The notes under the pieces: model-generated
Database searches by the model: none
Seen by the model: only the letters and a program-made list of their open reading frames with translations
Told to the model about the DNA's origin: nothing
Part shown: piece by piece, positions 5,428-5,434 of the stretch
How positions within the stretch are numbered: the stretch's first letter is position 1
Layout of the letters: every line of letters begins with the position of its first letter
DNA from: Patescibacteria group bacterium
GTDB taxonomy: Bacteria; Patescibacteriota; Microgenomatia; UM-FILTER-40-11
Assembly (NCBI GenBank): GCA_023473205.1
Contig: JAMCYY010000073.1
Span: 1-5,434, forward strand
Reading direction: 5' to 3'
DNA length: 5,434 nucleotides
Translations under genes and position numbers: made by a program

Positions 5428-5434
5428 GCGGACA

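Overview
The window looks like a piece of a Patescibacteria (Candidate Phyla Radiation) chromosome, possibly Microgenomates-like. This is inferred from the large VirD4/TraG-like ATPase of the type common in that group, an AT-rich gene set with mostly no Shine-Dalgarno sequences, a tRNA gene without an encoded CCA end, intergenic 7-bp repeats (AAAGTTC/AAAATTC) and a small GIY-YIG gene next to TCGA-rich palindromes. The code appears standard: no long gene contains an in-frame TGA. All supported genes lie on the + strand.

Layout: (a) 1-63, an edge stretch with a TAG in frame with the first gene; (b) 64-2352, a VirD4/TraG-like membrane-anchored ATPase; (c) 2353-2497, a short intergenic region with a small hairpin, a near-consensus sigma70-type promoter and a 16-bp inverted repeat over the predicted transcription start; (d) 2498-3178, an uncharacterised protein with an N-terminal helix-turn-helix and a C-terminal domain resembling a LAGLIDADG fold; (e) 3215-3286, a tRNA gene with anticodon UAU (predicted tRNA-Ile reading AUA) behind an extended -10 promoter; (f) 3339-5132, a class B penicillin-binding protein of the PBP2/MrdA type with all three active-site motifs, carrying two 7-bp tandem repeat tracts inside its transpeptidase domain; (g) 5132-5226, a third heptamer tract and two palindromic repeats; (h) 5227 to the edge, a GIY-YIG nuclease-like gene that appears frameshifted near its 3' end.

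The genes do not form an obvious functional operon. The ATPase belongs to DNA transfer or type IV pilus/secretion systems, MrdA to cell-wall elongation, the tRNA to translation. The HTH and GIY-YIG genes have the look of accessory or selfish elements placed between housekeeping genes. The most notable points are the tRNA-Ile(UAU), the coding heptamer repeats in mrdA, the HTH plus LAGLIDADG-like protein with its own promoter and operator-like palindrome, and the palindrome-linked, apparently decaying GIY-YIG gene.
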